Part shown: piece by piece, positions 8,967-17,848 of the stretch
Layout: each line of letters starts with the position of its first letter
Position numbering within the stretch: the first letter of the stretch is position 1
DNA from: Marinomonas sp. UCMA 3892
Lineage (GTDB): Bacteria; Pseudomonadota; Gammaproteobacteria; Pseudomonadales; Marinomonadaceae
Length of the DNA: 64,000 nucleotides
Direction of reading: 5' to 3'
Assembly (NCBI RefSeq): GCF_012726345.1
Contig: NZ_PTXN01000009.1
Location: forward strand, 62,001-126,000
Program-made: the position numbers and the translations under genes
The notes under the pieces: generated by a model
The model's database searches: none
What the model saw: the letters and a program-made list of their open reading frames with translations, nothing else
Told to the model about the DNA's origin: nothing

Positions 8967-10634
8967 CTAAGCTCCTACCGACTCATAAGCAGCCAACTTG
9001 AATGGTTCCAAACCTATGCGTAAAAAGGTTTCATGAAACGTTTCGCTGTCATCTCGATTCGCTAGATACGCATTGGTAATGTTTTTAACCACTCTTGGCA
9101 GCGCGTCTTCACTCACCGCAGGGCCAATCACTTTGCCGATTTGACTGTCTTTGCCTTGAGCTCCGCCAATGGTAATTTGGTAATAATCTTCGCCTGATTT
9201 ATTCAGCCCTAGAATACCGATATTGCCAATATGGTGATGAGCACAAGCATTAATACAACCAGATAAGTTAATACTGATGTCACCGACTTCTAGCTGCTCT
9301 TCAATGCTGTAAGCCTCAGCTACTTTTTTGGCGACAGGAAATGAATGTGCTGTTGCCAAACTACAATAGCTTGCTCCGGGACAAACAATCATATCACTCA
9401 CTAAGCCCACATTCGGTAAGGCCAAACCCACTTCGCATAAACTTGACCAGACATTGAAAAGGTACTTTTTCGGAATGTCAGGCAACACCACGTTTTGTTC
9501 GTGAGCAATGCGAATCACACCAAACCCATAAAGATCAGCAAGATCGGCTATACGCTGCATTTGCTCAGCATTTAAGTCACCCGGCGTGTTGGTAGGAAAC
9601 TTGGTAGAAATCGCCACCGACGCATAACCACTGACTTTATGAGGTTTCACGCTGCGTGATACCCACGAAGCAAACTCGTCGTTACTTGCTATATGATTGC
9701 CATATCTAAGATCAGTATCATCTAAGGTTTTGTAGAGTGGCGACAAGAACTGAGAAGCCACGCGGCTTAATTCATCATCGGTAAGTGTAGAAAAGCCCTC
9801 ACGAATTTGCAGCCATTCGGCTTCCACTTCTTCACGAAAAGCGTCTACACCTAATGAATTCACAAGAATTTTAATACGCGCTTTGTACTTATTGTCGCGT
9901 CGCCCATAGCGGTTAAAGACGCGAAGAACTGCTTCAATATATGACAATACTTCCGACCAATGTAGATCTTCTTTCACGGCTTTATTCAAGAAAGGCGTAC
10001 GACCTAATCCACCGCCAACCATAACCTGAAAGCGCAATATTTCTTCTTCGTCACGATACAAATACAAACCGATATCGTGCATACGCACTGCCGCTCTGTC
10101 TTCTTTGCTAGAACTAACCGCAATTTTGAATTTACGAGGCAAGAACAAAAACTCAGGATTCACTGTTGCCCATTGACGAATAATCTCGGCAAAAATACGC
10201 GGATCATATTCTTCATCGGGAGCTACGCCCGCGTAAGCTTCGGTAGTAACATTACGCACACAATTGCCTGATGTTTGAATTGCATGCATATCAATAGATG
10301 CCAAATGCGCCAAAATATCTGGCGTATCTGCCAATTCAATCCAGTTGAACTGGATATTTTGACGAGTGGTAAAGTGCCCATAACCACGATCAAATTCATT
10401 GGCAATGACTGCCAAACCACGCATTTGATCACTGGATAACGCACCATAAGGAATAGCGACCCGCATCATATAAGCGTGTTTTTGCAAATACAGCCCATTT
10501 TGCAAACGCAACGGTAAAAATTCGTCTTCCGTTAATTCACCACTCATCCGACGCGCCACTTGATCGCGAAACTCTTCTACTCGCTCATTAACCAACGCCC
10601 TGTCATATTCATCATATCGATACATTTTTGTCAT
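8967..10634 (-). CDS. cysI: Nitrite/sulfite reductase, siroheme [4Fe-4S] haemoprotein
   Basis: A 555-residue siroheme reductase reducing sulfite to sulfide in assimilation. The tandem ferredoxin-like/siroheme repeats are visible: the first with HFTTRQNIQFNWI near residue 90 and TSGNCVRNVTT near 123, the second with FGVIRIAHEQNVVLPDI near 375. The cluster cysteines occur as CPGASYC near 420 and INLSGCINACAHHHIGNIGI near 458. The DUF934 gene is downstream. The paired arrangement is the beta-/gammaproteobacterial cysI-DUF934 type, which lacks a separate flavoprotein subunit nearby. A direct repeat resembling that before cioA lies 54-86 bp upstream, so control by the neighbouring MocR protein is plausible. 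Confidence 0.92.
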   Translation of the reverse strand: MTKMYRYDEYDRALVNERVEEFRDQVARRMSGELTEDEFLPLRLQNGLYLQKHAYMMRVAIPYGALSSDQMRGLAVIANEFDRGYGHFTTRQNIQFNWIELADTPDILAHLASIDMHAIQTSGNCVRNVTTEAYAGVAPDEEYDPRIFAEIIRQWATVNPEFLFLPRKFKIAVSSSKEDRAAVRMHDIGLYLYRDEEEILRFQVMVGGGLGRTPFLNKAVKEDLHWSEVLSYIEAVLRVFNRYGRRDNKYKARIKILVNSLGVDAFREEVEAEWLQIREGFSTLTDDELSRVASQFLSPLYKTLDDTDLRYGNHIASNDEFASWVSRSVKPHKVSGYASVAISTKFPTNTPGDLNAEQMQRIADLADLYGFGVIRIAHEQNVVLPDIPKKYLFNVWSSLCEVGLALPNVGLVSDMIVCPGASYCSLATAHSFPVAKKVAEAYSIEEQLEVGDISINLSGCINACAHHHIGNIGILGLNKSGEDYYQITIGGAQGKDSQIGKVIGPAVSEDALPRVVKNITNAYLANRDDSETFHETFLRIGLEPFKLAAYESVGA

Positions 10635-10687
10635 TCTCCCCTAAACCTGAAATATGCGGAGAAAATATCAATAAGACAGTGTCTCTA

Positions 10688-10720
10688 ATAGGACAAGAAA
10701 AAATAAAAATGATAGGTACA
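10688..10720. promoter_or_regulatory. Candidate MocR direct repeat upstream of cysI
   Basis: ATAGGACA (from 10688) and ATAGGTACA (from 10712) start 24 bp apart, the same period as the GAAYAGGCACA pair in front of cioA. The second copy continues ACAGAT as does the second cioA copy. The first copy lacks one base of the motif, so the match is imperfect. Confidence 0.35.
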
Positions 10721-11311
10721 GATAATAAAAAAACAGCCTTAACGGCGGTCAAAAAAACGTAATTACTATTTGCTTTCTTACATTGCAATTCGAAAATGAG
10801 TAAATACCACTCTTTTTTAGGCTTTAATATATGCTAAGAATCTATATTGCGACGTTGAAAGAAAAACAGATGCTTCCTGTCAGGTGTATGTACTTGATTC
10901 AAAAGAAACACCAAATTCTACCTGTAACAACAGCACTATTTTCGGAGCAATTAATTAATATTTTTTCTGAGTAAAAGAATTTATAGCTATGGAGAATACT
11001 AGGGTACGTTTAAACTTTATAAAAACAAAAGCATGATACGATGTCTCACAGAAACACTTTGAGTATTGGATAACTAAAACTAACGTTTCATGGCAAGCAA
11101 TAAAGCCGTATCTGGGTGATGTTATGAACAAAGCCAAAGGTTTTTCGACCTGATACCTTTGCTCTCTATCCAATGCATGAAAAGTATAAGCTCCAACTGA
11201 GAGAACATTAACAAAGGCTTAGAAGTGTCTAGAAAAGTCCCGTTAAGTCACTACATTCGAACTTACCCAAAATTCGATACAAAATAGAATAGAGGTCTGT
11301 AGAGTAAATAT
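10721..11311. other. AT-rich gap of about 590 bp with a possible decayed reading frame
   Basis: No supported gene. On the plus strand a frame from ATG 10989 reads MENTRVRLNFIKTKA, then TGA at 11034-11036, then 38 codons (YDVSQKHFEYWITKT and PYLGDVMNKAKGFST included) to TGA at 11151. The composition is protein-like but I recognise no family, and two stops in 55 codons make it at best a remnant. The cysI and LysR promoters must also lie in this gap. Confidence 0.3.
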
Positions 11312-12226
11312 ATGACTAATAAATCAACAAATCCACGCCGACTTACTCCATCTATGCCTTGGCTATTAGCTTTTGAATCTGCAGCAAGAAATCTTAGCTT
11401 TACATTAGCAGCCAAAGAGCTTTCTCTCACACAAAGCGTTATAAGCAGACACATACAATCTTTGGAGGACTTACTGGAGGTTGAACTCTTTCACCGAAAT
11501 GGTAAGCAGTTACAGTTGAACGAAGCTGGCGCGATGTACATGAGAGAAGTAAGCAGCGGACTTCAACGAATACGTAATGCATCACAAAATTTAAACACAT
11601 ATAAATCCGCGGCAACATCAATTAACCTTGCTTGCTTGCCAACTTTCGCCGCAAAATGGTTAATGCCGCGTTTGGCCGATTTCTATGTTAAACACCCCAA
11701 CATTCTTGTACACATACATGCAAAAATCCGCCAATTTAATATGGAATTAGAGGGAATGGATTGCGCTATAAGTGGTGGTGGGCGAGCTTGGCCTGGAATG
11801 GCATCCTATCCTCTAGTCAAGGGCTATCTAGTTCCAGTAATTAGCCCAGCATTGCATGAAAGAGTGCCTTTCAACACGCCATCTGATGCCGGATTACATA
11901 CGCTTTTACAAGTATCTACAAGGCCTGACGATTGGTTCCAATGGTTTTCTGTCCATGATCTTTCAACAACTAATATACGTCTTGGCCCTCAATTCGAAAT
12001 GACTTCTCATGTACTCCAAGCCGCTATCGCTGGAATTGGAATTGCATTGGTGCCTTCTTGTCTCGTTGAAGATGAACTTACAAACGGATCATTAATTATG
12101 CCTTTCAGTCCGTCAAAAGTAGATACGCTAAAATATGACTACTCTCTACACATCACTCCTCATCAAGACCAATCTCCTACTGTTTCGGCTTTACGGGAGT
12201 GGCTTCTAGAACTGTCGACCCAATAA
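11312..12226 (+). CDS. LysR-family regulator (GcvA-like), candidate regulator of the D-2-hydroxyglutarate module
   Basis: A 304-residue LysR regulator of the GcvA-like subgroup: PSMPWLLAFESAARNLSFTLAAKELSLTQSVISRHIQSLE at residues about 12-52, followed by an effector domain with AIAGIGIALVPSCLVEDEL near residue 235. This subgroup typically begins with a few residues before a P-x-L-xx-L-xx-FE start, as here. It is convergent with the etfA end of the operon rather than divergent from a promoter, so its target is not fixed by position. The tct/D2HGDH/etf operon or hglS are the nearest candidates. Confidence 0.85.
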   Translation: MTNKSTNPRRLTPSMPWLLAFESAARNLSFTLAAKELSLTQSVISRHIQSLEDLLEVELFHRNGKQLQLNEAGAMYMREVSSGLQRIRNASQNLNTYKSAATSINLACLPTFAAKWLMPRLADFYVKHPNILVHIHAKIRQFNMELEGMDCAISGGGRAWPGMASYPLVKGYLVPVISPALHERVPFNTPSDAGLHTLLQVSTRPDDWFQWFSVHDLSTTNIRLGPQFEMTSHVLQAAIAGIGIALVPSCLVEDELTNGSLIMPFSPSKVDTLKYDYSLHITPHQDQSPTVSALREWLLELSTQ

Positions 12227-12299
12227 TTAATCCCATCAGCTGTATGGCTCAAAAAAATTAAAAGCGCCTCCGAGAGCCAGCCCAAATTTAGATATCGAT

Positions 12300-12503
12300 A
12301 CTCCAAAATTGCGAGAGTAAAACAGCTCATCACAAGATCAACATGCCCTATCTCATGACTGTATGAGCACCTTTAATCTTACTGAAATTGAAAGTACCGA
12401 CATTGCAACCGATCAATAAGCCACCAGGAAATATCATCTTTGGTAGAGAATTAAACCGACCTTAATTATAGCTCGAGCACCATAGGCCAAATTTGATTCT
12501 AAA
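12300..12503 (-). pseudogene. Remnant of ETF-quinone oxidoreductase C-terminal region
   Basis: Downstream of etfA on the same strand, translation of 12500-12343 gives [13 protein letters not shown], then after a frame change near 12457 [36 protein letters not shown] and a stop. The segments YGARAI, [15 protein letters not shown] and xxxKIKGxHTAM are consecutive hallmarks of ETF-ubiquinone oxidoreductase. After the stop, GML and further fragments can still be read to about 12300 with more stops. The gene is therefore frameshifted, nonsense-mutated and lacks its N-terminal two thirds. It shows that the operon once ended with its own ETF-QO, so the remaining ETF must now pass electrons to an ETF-QO encoded elsewhere. 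Confidence 0.75.
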
Positions 12504-12532
12504 TCATGTGATTAGAAATTCTGATAGCAGTT

Positions 12533-13462
12533 TTAGAGCTTTGTTTCCAATTCAGGTAGAACCTCAAACAGATCACCTACCAAGCCATAATCAGCCACCT
12601 GGAAAATTGGCGCTTCGCCATCCTTATTAATAGCCACAATTACCTTAGATTCTTTCATCCCAGCTAAATGCTGAATCGCACCAGAAATCCCCACTGCAAT
12701 ATATAACTCTGGTGCCACAATTTTTCCGGTCTGACCAACTTGCAGATCATTGCTTACAAAACCTGCATCCACCGCTGCACGGGACGCACCGACCGCGGCT
12801 CCTAGTTTGTCAGCAACCTTTTCAAGCAAGCTAAAGTTCTCAGCAGAGCCCAGCCCCCTTCCACCGGAAATTACTGTACTTGCTGCGGTCAACTCTGGGC
12901 GGCCTGACTTAACCAACTCTTCACTAACGAAACGCGAGCCCCCTATATCGAAGACAACATCTACAACCTCAGTATTTGCATTTCCACCCTCCGCCTTAGC
13001 CTTCTCAAAAGCTGAAGCCCGAACGGTTATAACCTTGACCGTATCTAAAGATTGCACTGTTGCAATAGCATTACCCGCATAAATCGGGCGCTTAAATGTA
13101 TCTGCTGATTCCACAGCAACAATCTCTGAGAGCTGACCAACATCAAGTAGGGCTGCAACGCGTGGCATCGTATCCTTAATAGTACTGCTCGCTGCTGCAA
13201 TAATATGGTTATAGTCAGCCGCCAGCTCAACAATCAAGACACTTAGATTTTCAGCCAGCCCCTTCTCATAACAAGCATTATCAGCCAACAAAACCTTACT
13301 AATACCCATAACTTGTGCAGCTTCATCAGCAACACTCTGGCAACCGCTACCTGCGACCAGTATTGAAATATCACCGCCAAGCTGACTCGCGGCCGTCACA
13401 GCACTAAGAGTCGCTGGATTGAGTGTGCTATTATCATGTTCAGCAATCAGTAAAATACTCAT
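12533..13462 (-). CDS. etfA: Electron transfer flavoprotein alpha subunit
   Basis: ETF alpha, 309 residues, the FAD-binding partner of EtfB that takes electrons from flavin dehydrogenases. The N-terminal adenine-nucleotide-alpha-hydrolase-like domain (residues 1-185) is followed by the conserved FAD domain with VSGGRGLGSAENF near 198, GASRAAVDAGF near 222, QVGQTGKIVAPELYIAVGISGAIQHLAGM near 239-268 and VAINKDGEAPIF near 275. All key FAD contacts appear intact. It is 10 bp after etfB and precedes a degraded ETF-QO remnant. Context says it serves the D-2-hydroxyglutarate dehydrogenase encoded upstream. Confidence 0.95.
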   Translation of the reverse strand: MSILLIAEHDNSTLNPATLSAVTAASQLGGDISILVAGSGCQSVADEAAQVMGISKVLLADNACYEKGLAENLSVLIVELAADYNHIIAAASSTIKDTMPRVAALLDVGQLSEIVAVESADTFKRPIYAGNAIATVQSLDTVKVITVRASAFEKAKAEGGNANTEVVDVVFDIGGSRFVSEELVKSGRPELTAASTVISGGRGLGSAENFSLLEKVADKLGAAVGASRAAVDAGFVSNDLQVGQTGKIVAPELYIAVGISGAIQHLAGMKESKVIVAINKDGEAPIFQVADYGLVGDLFEVLPELETKL

Positions 13463-13472
13463 TCCATTCTCC

Positions 13473-14222
13473 TTAAATAACTTTGGCTTCGTTTTTCAAC
13501 TTGTCGATCAACGCATCTACACTGTCCAGCTTAATACCTGCTTGTCGCTGAGCTGGTGTTTCCACTTTTAATTGTGAAATATGCTGCTTGAACTCCACAC
13601 CAAAATCAGCTGGAGTCTTCACTTCTAGAGGCTTTCGCTTAGCTTTCATAATGTCTGGTAATTTGGCATAACGTGGTTCATTCAGACGAAGGTCTGTCGT
13701 AACAATCGCTGGTAGTGTCAATGATAAGGTACGTAGACCACCATCAACTTCTCGAGTAACCAGAACATCGCCTCCTTCAACCGTTACTTTCGAGGCAAAA
13801 GTGCCCTGAGGACGACGAGTTAAAGCGGCAAGCATCTGGCCAACTTGATTATTATCGGAATCGATCGATTGCTTGCCTAGTATCACCAATTCTGGCGCCT
13901 CAACTTCCATTACTTTGGCAAGCAGCTTAGCGACATTTAATGGCTCAGGTTGGCTGTCAGTTTCGATATGAATAGCGCGATCCGCACCAAGCGCCATGGC
14001 AGTACGTAGCTGTTCCTGAACGGCATTAGGACCAATTGAAACCACCACTATTTCAGAAGCTATGCCAGCTTCTTTTAGACGTATTGCCTCTTCAACGGCA
14101 ATTTCACAAAAGGGATTAAGAGCCATTTTTACATTGCTCAAATCTACGTCTGAATTATCAGACTTCACGCGCACTTTTACGTTGTAATCAATAACGCGCT
14201 TGACGCTAACAATTATTTTCAT
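13473..14222 (-). CDS. etfB: Electron transfer flavoprotein beta subunit
   Basis: ETF beta, 249 residues, starting [20 protein letters not shown]. The family signature [31 protein letters not shown] (about residues 123-153) that binds AMP is present, as is [18 protein letters not shown] near 36. The C-terminal arm, which wraps EtfA and contains the [18 protein letters not shown] end, carries the conserved Leu-rich recognition-loop context used to dock partner dehydrogenases. It lies 31 bp downstream of the D2HGDH-like gene and 10 bp upstream of etfA. Confidence 0.95.
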   Translation of the reverse strand: MKIIVSVKRVIDYNVKVRVKSDNSDVDLSNVKMALNPFCEIAVEEAIRLKEAGIASEIVVVSIGPNAVQEQLRTAMALGADRAIHIETDSQPEPLNVAKLLAKVMEVEAPELVILGKQSIDSDNNQVGQMLAALTRRPQGTFASKVTVEGGDVLVTREVDGGLRTLSLTLPAIVTTDLRLNEPRYAKLPDIMKAKRKPLEVKTPADFGVEFKQHISQLKVETPAQRQAGIKLDSVDALIDKLKNEAKVI

Positions 14223-14253
14223 AAATAGGTCTCGATATTATTTATTAAGTGAT

Positions 14254-15657
14254 TTAGTTTTTATTCGGCAAAACTTTTCCACGATTCAATAAACCTTTTG
14301 GGTCCATCGCTTCCTTTAGCCTCATCATCAGTGCTATTTCACCAGGGTTTCTAGATATGCTTAGGTGATCTTTTTTCTTTAATCCTATTCCATGTTCAGC
14401 TGAAATGGATCCACCTATTTCCTTCAGTGGCTTATAAACTAAACTCTCAATTTTAATACGCGTTTCTTCATTGGAATCCCCTGTCGAAATTGAGACATGC
14501 AAATTACCATCACCTAAATGCCCAAATACAACGACTTTGGCATCTGGCCAGATTTCTCTTACTGACGCCTCTAGTTCATTAACATAAGTATCCATGCTTA
14601 TAATCGGTAAGCTAATATCAAAAACAAAGCGTGGAGCAATTAATTCAGAAAGCCCTTCGATATCCTCTCGAATAGCCCAAAGACGGTCACTTTGTGTATC
14701 GGAATTTGCAACCACGGCGTCGCTTAAAAGCTCTTTTTCAAAAGCCAATGTAATAGCCTGCTCAAATCGTTGTGCTGTCTCCGCTTGGTCATTCCCCAAC
14801 CCCTCTATCAATACATAAAAAGGCGCATCCGTATCTAGAGGGGCATTATGACGACCACTTTCTTTCGTCAATAATGCATAATAACTGCGCCACATCACCT
14901 CAAATGCGCCGAGCTCTCCTCCCAATGTTTGTCTCATGTGCTGCAGTAATCCAACAAGACTTTCAAAGCTATCGCATGCAACTAGGGCCGTTTGTGACGC
15001 AGACTGCTGTGGTTGCAACTTGAGAACTGCACGGGTAACTATTCCAAGTGTTCCTTCACTTCCGATGAACATATGTTTTAAATCATAACCAGCATTATTC
15101 TTCAGCATATTGTTCATTGAACTGACCACTGAACCGTCAGCCAGTACTACTTCGAGGCCTAGCACTTGATCACGCATCATGCCGTAACGGATAACTCTTA
15201 TACCACCTGCATTCGTCGCAATATTGCCACCGATAGTACAAGACCCTCGTGCCCCTAAATCCAAAGCAAATTGCATCCCGATTTGCTCCGCAGCCTCTTG
15301 AACGATTTGAAGTGGCACCCCAGCCTGAACGGTCAAAGTGCCGCCCACAGGATCGACCGATTCAATTTCAGTCATACGCTCAAGCGAGATAACTAACTCA
15401 TTCGATGCTGCTACAGCACCGCGCACCAACCCAGTCAAACCACCATGTGTTACGACTGGCTGGTCCGCTTCGTAACACAAAGCCATTACTTGCGATAACT
15501 GTTCAGCATTAGCGGGTCTAACAAGCGCTAACGCCAAACACGGCTCTTTTGTAATCCAATCTGCAGGTCGAGCACGGACATCCTCACCACGAAGGATATT
15601 TTTTGCTCCCACCACTTTTTCTATGAAATCCAACAAAGTATCCATGCGAACCCTCAA
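14254..15657 (-). CDS. FAD-linked oxidase, D-2-hydroxyglutarate dehydrogenase-like
   Basis: A 467-residue VAO/PCMH-fold flavoprotein oxidising a D-2-hydroxy acid. FAD domain: PVVTHGGLTGLVRGA near residue 67, GARGSCTIGGNIATNAGG near 135, GYDLKHMFIGSEGTLGIVT near 193. The substrate/metal domain has the histidine motif GHLGDGNLH (about 379-387) and SAEHGIGLKKK (about 419-428), shared by D-2-hydroxyglutarate, D-lactate and glycolate oxidases. The identity as D-2-hydroxyglutarate dehydrogenase is chosen because the gene is followed by etfBA, the known electron acceptor of bacterial D2HGDH, and because an hglS homologue making D-2-hydroxyglutarate is 3.6 kb away. D-lactate dehydrogenase is the alternative. 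ATG at 15645 is a second possible start. Confidence 0.85.
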   Translation of the reverse strand: MRVRMDTLLDFIEKVVGAKNILRGEDVRARPADWITKEPCLALALVRPANAEQLSQVMALCYEADQPVVTHGGLTGLVRGAVAASNELVISLERMTEIESVDPVGGTLTVQAGVPLQIVQEAAEQIGMQFALDLGARGSCTIGGNIATNAGGIRVIRYGMMRDQVLGLEVVLADGSVVSSMNNMLKNNAGYDLKHMFIGSEGTLGIVTRAVLKLQPQQSASQTALVACDSFESLVGLLQHMRQTLGGELGAFEVMWRSYYALLTKESGRHNAPLDTDAPFYVLIEGLGNDQAETAQRFEQAITLAFEKELLSDAVVANSDTQSDRLWAIREDIEGLSELIAPRFVFDISLPIISMDTYVNELEASVREIWPDAKVVVFGHLGDGNLHVSISTGDSNEETRIKIESLVYKPLKEIGGSISAEHGIGLKKKDHLSISRNPGEIALMMRLKEAMDPKGLLNRGKVLPNKN

Positions 15658-15777
15658 CCTTATAATAAGTTTGAATATAAAAATCTTTATAAACAGGCAG
15701 GGTTAACCCTTACCTTAAAAAGGAAATAAATAATTTTTTAATTTAGAATTAAGTCTTTAAATAAGAATAATGGCTTT

Positions 15778-17250
15778 CTATTTATTCCTATAAGCAAGCC
15801 ATCGTTTAAAAGAAAAGAAAATTGACCCAAGTGTCAGCACGATAAAGAACCATGTAATCGGTCCTCTAAAGAAAATAGACATATCATAGTTACCAATTAA
15901 CAATGATCTCCTAAGGTTATCTTCGAACATGGGGCCTAATATGAATCCAATTAAAAAAGGTGCAGAAGCAATCCCTGTTTTATTGAATATATAACCTAGA
16001 ACACCAAAGCCCATCATTAACCAAATATCAAATGTATTGTTATTGACGGCATAGGCTCCATAGACACAAAACATCACGATGATTGGGAATAATATTTCCT
16101 TTGGAACATCTGCGATTTTTGAGAAATATTTTATAGCGCCAAGCCCAACTACTAATAAAAACAAGGAGCTGACCATGATTCCTATAAAGAGCGCGTAGAT
16201 GAGTGATAGATTATCTTGGAACATTAAAGGACCCGGCGTCAGTCCATGAATCATGAATGCCCCCAGAATAATCGCCGTCACCACATCGCCAGGGATTCCA
16301 AGAGAAAGCAAAGGAATCATAGTCGCCCCTGCTACACCATTGTTTCCAGCTTCGGCTGCTGCAACGCCCTCTATTTCACCTTTACCAAAATTTTCTCTAT
16401 TAGGAGATTTTCTTCTCGCCTCACTATAAGAAATAAAGGCGGCTGCGGTCGCACCACTACCTGGAATAGCGCCAATGATGACACCAATGAAACTGCCTCG
16501 AACAATCGTTTTAAAACATTTTTTGAATTCACTCCAAGATACCTCTGTACCATTTGCGCTAATAACGATTTTTGATGCAACTTTTCGTTGGTAAAAATCA
16601 ATCACCTCAGGGATAGCGAAAAGGCCAATTAGCAAGGGAATAAACGAAATCCCATCCATCAAATTATAGTCGTCAAAAGTGAGTCTTTGAGATCCATAAA
16701 CAGGGTCTAAACCTACTAAGGAAATCATAAGACCTAATGCAGCCGCTAAAAAGCCTTTGAGAACAGCCCCACCAGATAAAGACACAATAATGGTCAGGGA
16801 GAAGCAAATAAGCCAAAAAAATTCTGGAGCACCAAAATTTAAAGCGATTTTCGCAAGATACGCCGCAAAAAATATCAGTGAAATATTAGATATGATATCG
16901 GCTATCACTGAAGAATATAGGGACATTTTTAGCGCTTTCTTCGCCTCGCCATTTTTCGCCATAGGATAGCCATCCAGTAGCGTACAAGCTGATGCAGGTG
17001 TACCTGGTGTACGGATCAATATTGCGGTTATTGATCCACCGTACATACCTCCTTTATATATCCCAACTAATAGCAGTATCGCTGAGACAGGTTCCATAGA
17101 GAATGTAAAAGGCAAAGCTAACGCCACAGCCATGGTTGTTGTAAGTCCAGGGATAGCACCAATTACAACACCTAAAAAGACACCAATAGCAATTGCAATG
17201 AAGTTATCCCACACAAAAAAGAGCGATAATACTTCTGAAAAATTTTCCAT
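15778..17250 (-). CDS. Tripartite tricarboxylate transporter, large membrane subunit TctA
   Basis: This 490-residue protein is the TctA permease (12 or so membrane segments) of a TTT solute carrier. Conserved patterns include GVVIGAIPGLTTTMAVALALPFTF near residue 24, the GGSITAILIRTPGTPASACTLLDGYPMAKNGEAKKAL motif near 71-108, and a second IGAIPGSGATAAAFISY near 260. It is the third gene of tctC-tctB-tctA and is followed after 120 bp by the D2HGDH-like gene. That arrangement suggests the imported acid feeds that enzyme. TTT substrates are carboxylates; the exact one cannot be read from the permease. Confidence 0.93.
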   Translation of the reverse strand: MENFSEVLSLFFVWDNFIAIAIGVFLGVVIGAIPGLTTTMAVALALPFTFSMEPVSAILLLVGIYKGGMYGGSITAILIRTPGTPASACTLLDGYPMAKNGEAKKALKMSLYSSVIADIISNISLIFFAAYLAKIALNFGAPEFFWLICFSLTIIVSLSGGAVLKGFLAAALGLMISLVGLDPVYGSQRLTFDDYNLMDGISFIPLLIGLFAIPEVIDFYQRKVASKIVISANGTEVSWSEFKKCFKTIVRGSFIGVIIGAIPGSGATAAAFISYSEARRKSPNRENFGKGEIEGVAAAEAGNNGVAGATMIPLLSLGIPGDVVTAIILGAFMIHGLTPGPLMFQDNLSLIYALFIGIMVSSLFLLVVGLGAIKYFSKIADVPKEILFPIIVMFCVYGAYAVNNNTFDIWLMMGFGVLGYIFNKTGIASAPFLIGFILGPMFEDNLRRSLLIGNYDMSIFFRGPITWFFIVLTLGSIFFSFKRWLAYRNK

Positions 17251-17282
17251 AAAACAATCCTAAATATACTCAAAAATCTTAT

Positions 17283-17774
17283 TTAATAAGGCATTACAGG
17301 TAATGGCACACCTAGAACTTTGGTAAACAATAAAGTGATAACTACAGGAATAATAAATGCGAGGCTATATACCCATTTTTTTTCAATTGGGTGAGCAACA
17401 AAGAGTATAAGAGTGGCAAGAATCCCACTAAATATGGCGCCAATTAACTCAAACAAAGACAAATAGACTACCAACGCCAGAGCCATTAACAAAAAACGTA
17501 AAACGGAACCTCGTTCAGAACCAACGTATTCCTTATTGTCTTTATAATTACGGAATAAACCTTGAATAATGAGCAAAATCGCTATTAGAAAAATCAACCA
17601 CCCTATATAACGAGGTAGCCAGCTTGGAGACATCATAGGATTCTGAACCAGTGCAGGCTCAATCACATATTGAGGGATAAGATAAAACAATAACAGGCAA
17701 GCGAAGGCCAGCATCACACCGCCAACCAAGACTGTCGAAATATCAGCAGATGATTGCTTAAAACCTTTGAACAT
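17283..17774 (-). CDS. TTT transporter small membrane subunit TctB
   Basis: The frame is open from 17849, but the conserved part starts at the ATG at 17774 (MFKGFKQSSADISTVLVGGVMLAF), which has an AGGT ribosome binding site. That gives 163 residues with four hydrophobic segments, normal for TctB. The N-terminal amphipathic stretch and the long loop with PSWLPRYIGWL before TM2 are typical. It sits between tctC and tctA, separated from tctC by an intercistronic hairpin that lies partly in the rejected upstream extension. TctB is needed for transport, though its role is not well defined. Confidence 0.85.
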   Translation of the reverse strand: MFKGFKQSSADISTVLVGGVMLAFACLLLFYLIPQYVIEPALVQNPMMSPSWLPRYIGWLIFLIAILLIIQGLFRNYKDNKEYVGSERGSVLRFLLMALALVVYLSLFELIGAIFSGILATLILFVAHPIEKKWVYSLAFIIPVVITLLFTKVLGVPLPVMPY

Positions 17775-17804
17775 TTTAGGTACCTTATTAAGCTTACTAG
17801 TATT

Positions 17805-17834
17805 GAGAGAGGTAAGAAAAAACCTACCTCTCTC
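17805..17834 (-). other. Intercistronic hairpin between tctC and tctB
   Basis: A perfect 10-bp stem GAGAGAGGTA/TACCTCTCTC with a 10-nt loop lies right after the tctC stop codon. There is no T tract after it on the transcribed strand. Such hairpins commonly protect the binding-protein message and lower expression of downstream membrane subunits. That role is inferred here. Confidence 0.5.
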
Positions 17835-17848
17835 GCTCGGTAGCCACA

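Noticed and set aside
12750-13082. 110-codon plus-strand open frame
   Set aside because: Antisense to etfA, low complexity, no start signal or homology.
16246-16575. 109-codon plus-strand open frame
   Set aside because: Antisense to tctA with no recognisable domain.
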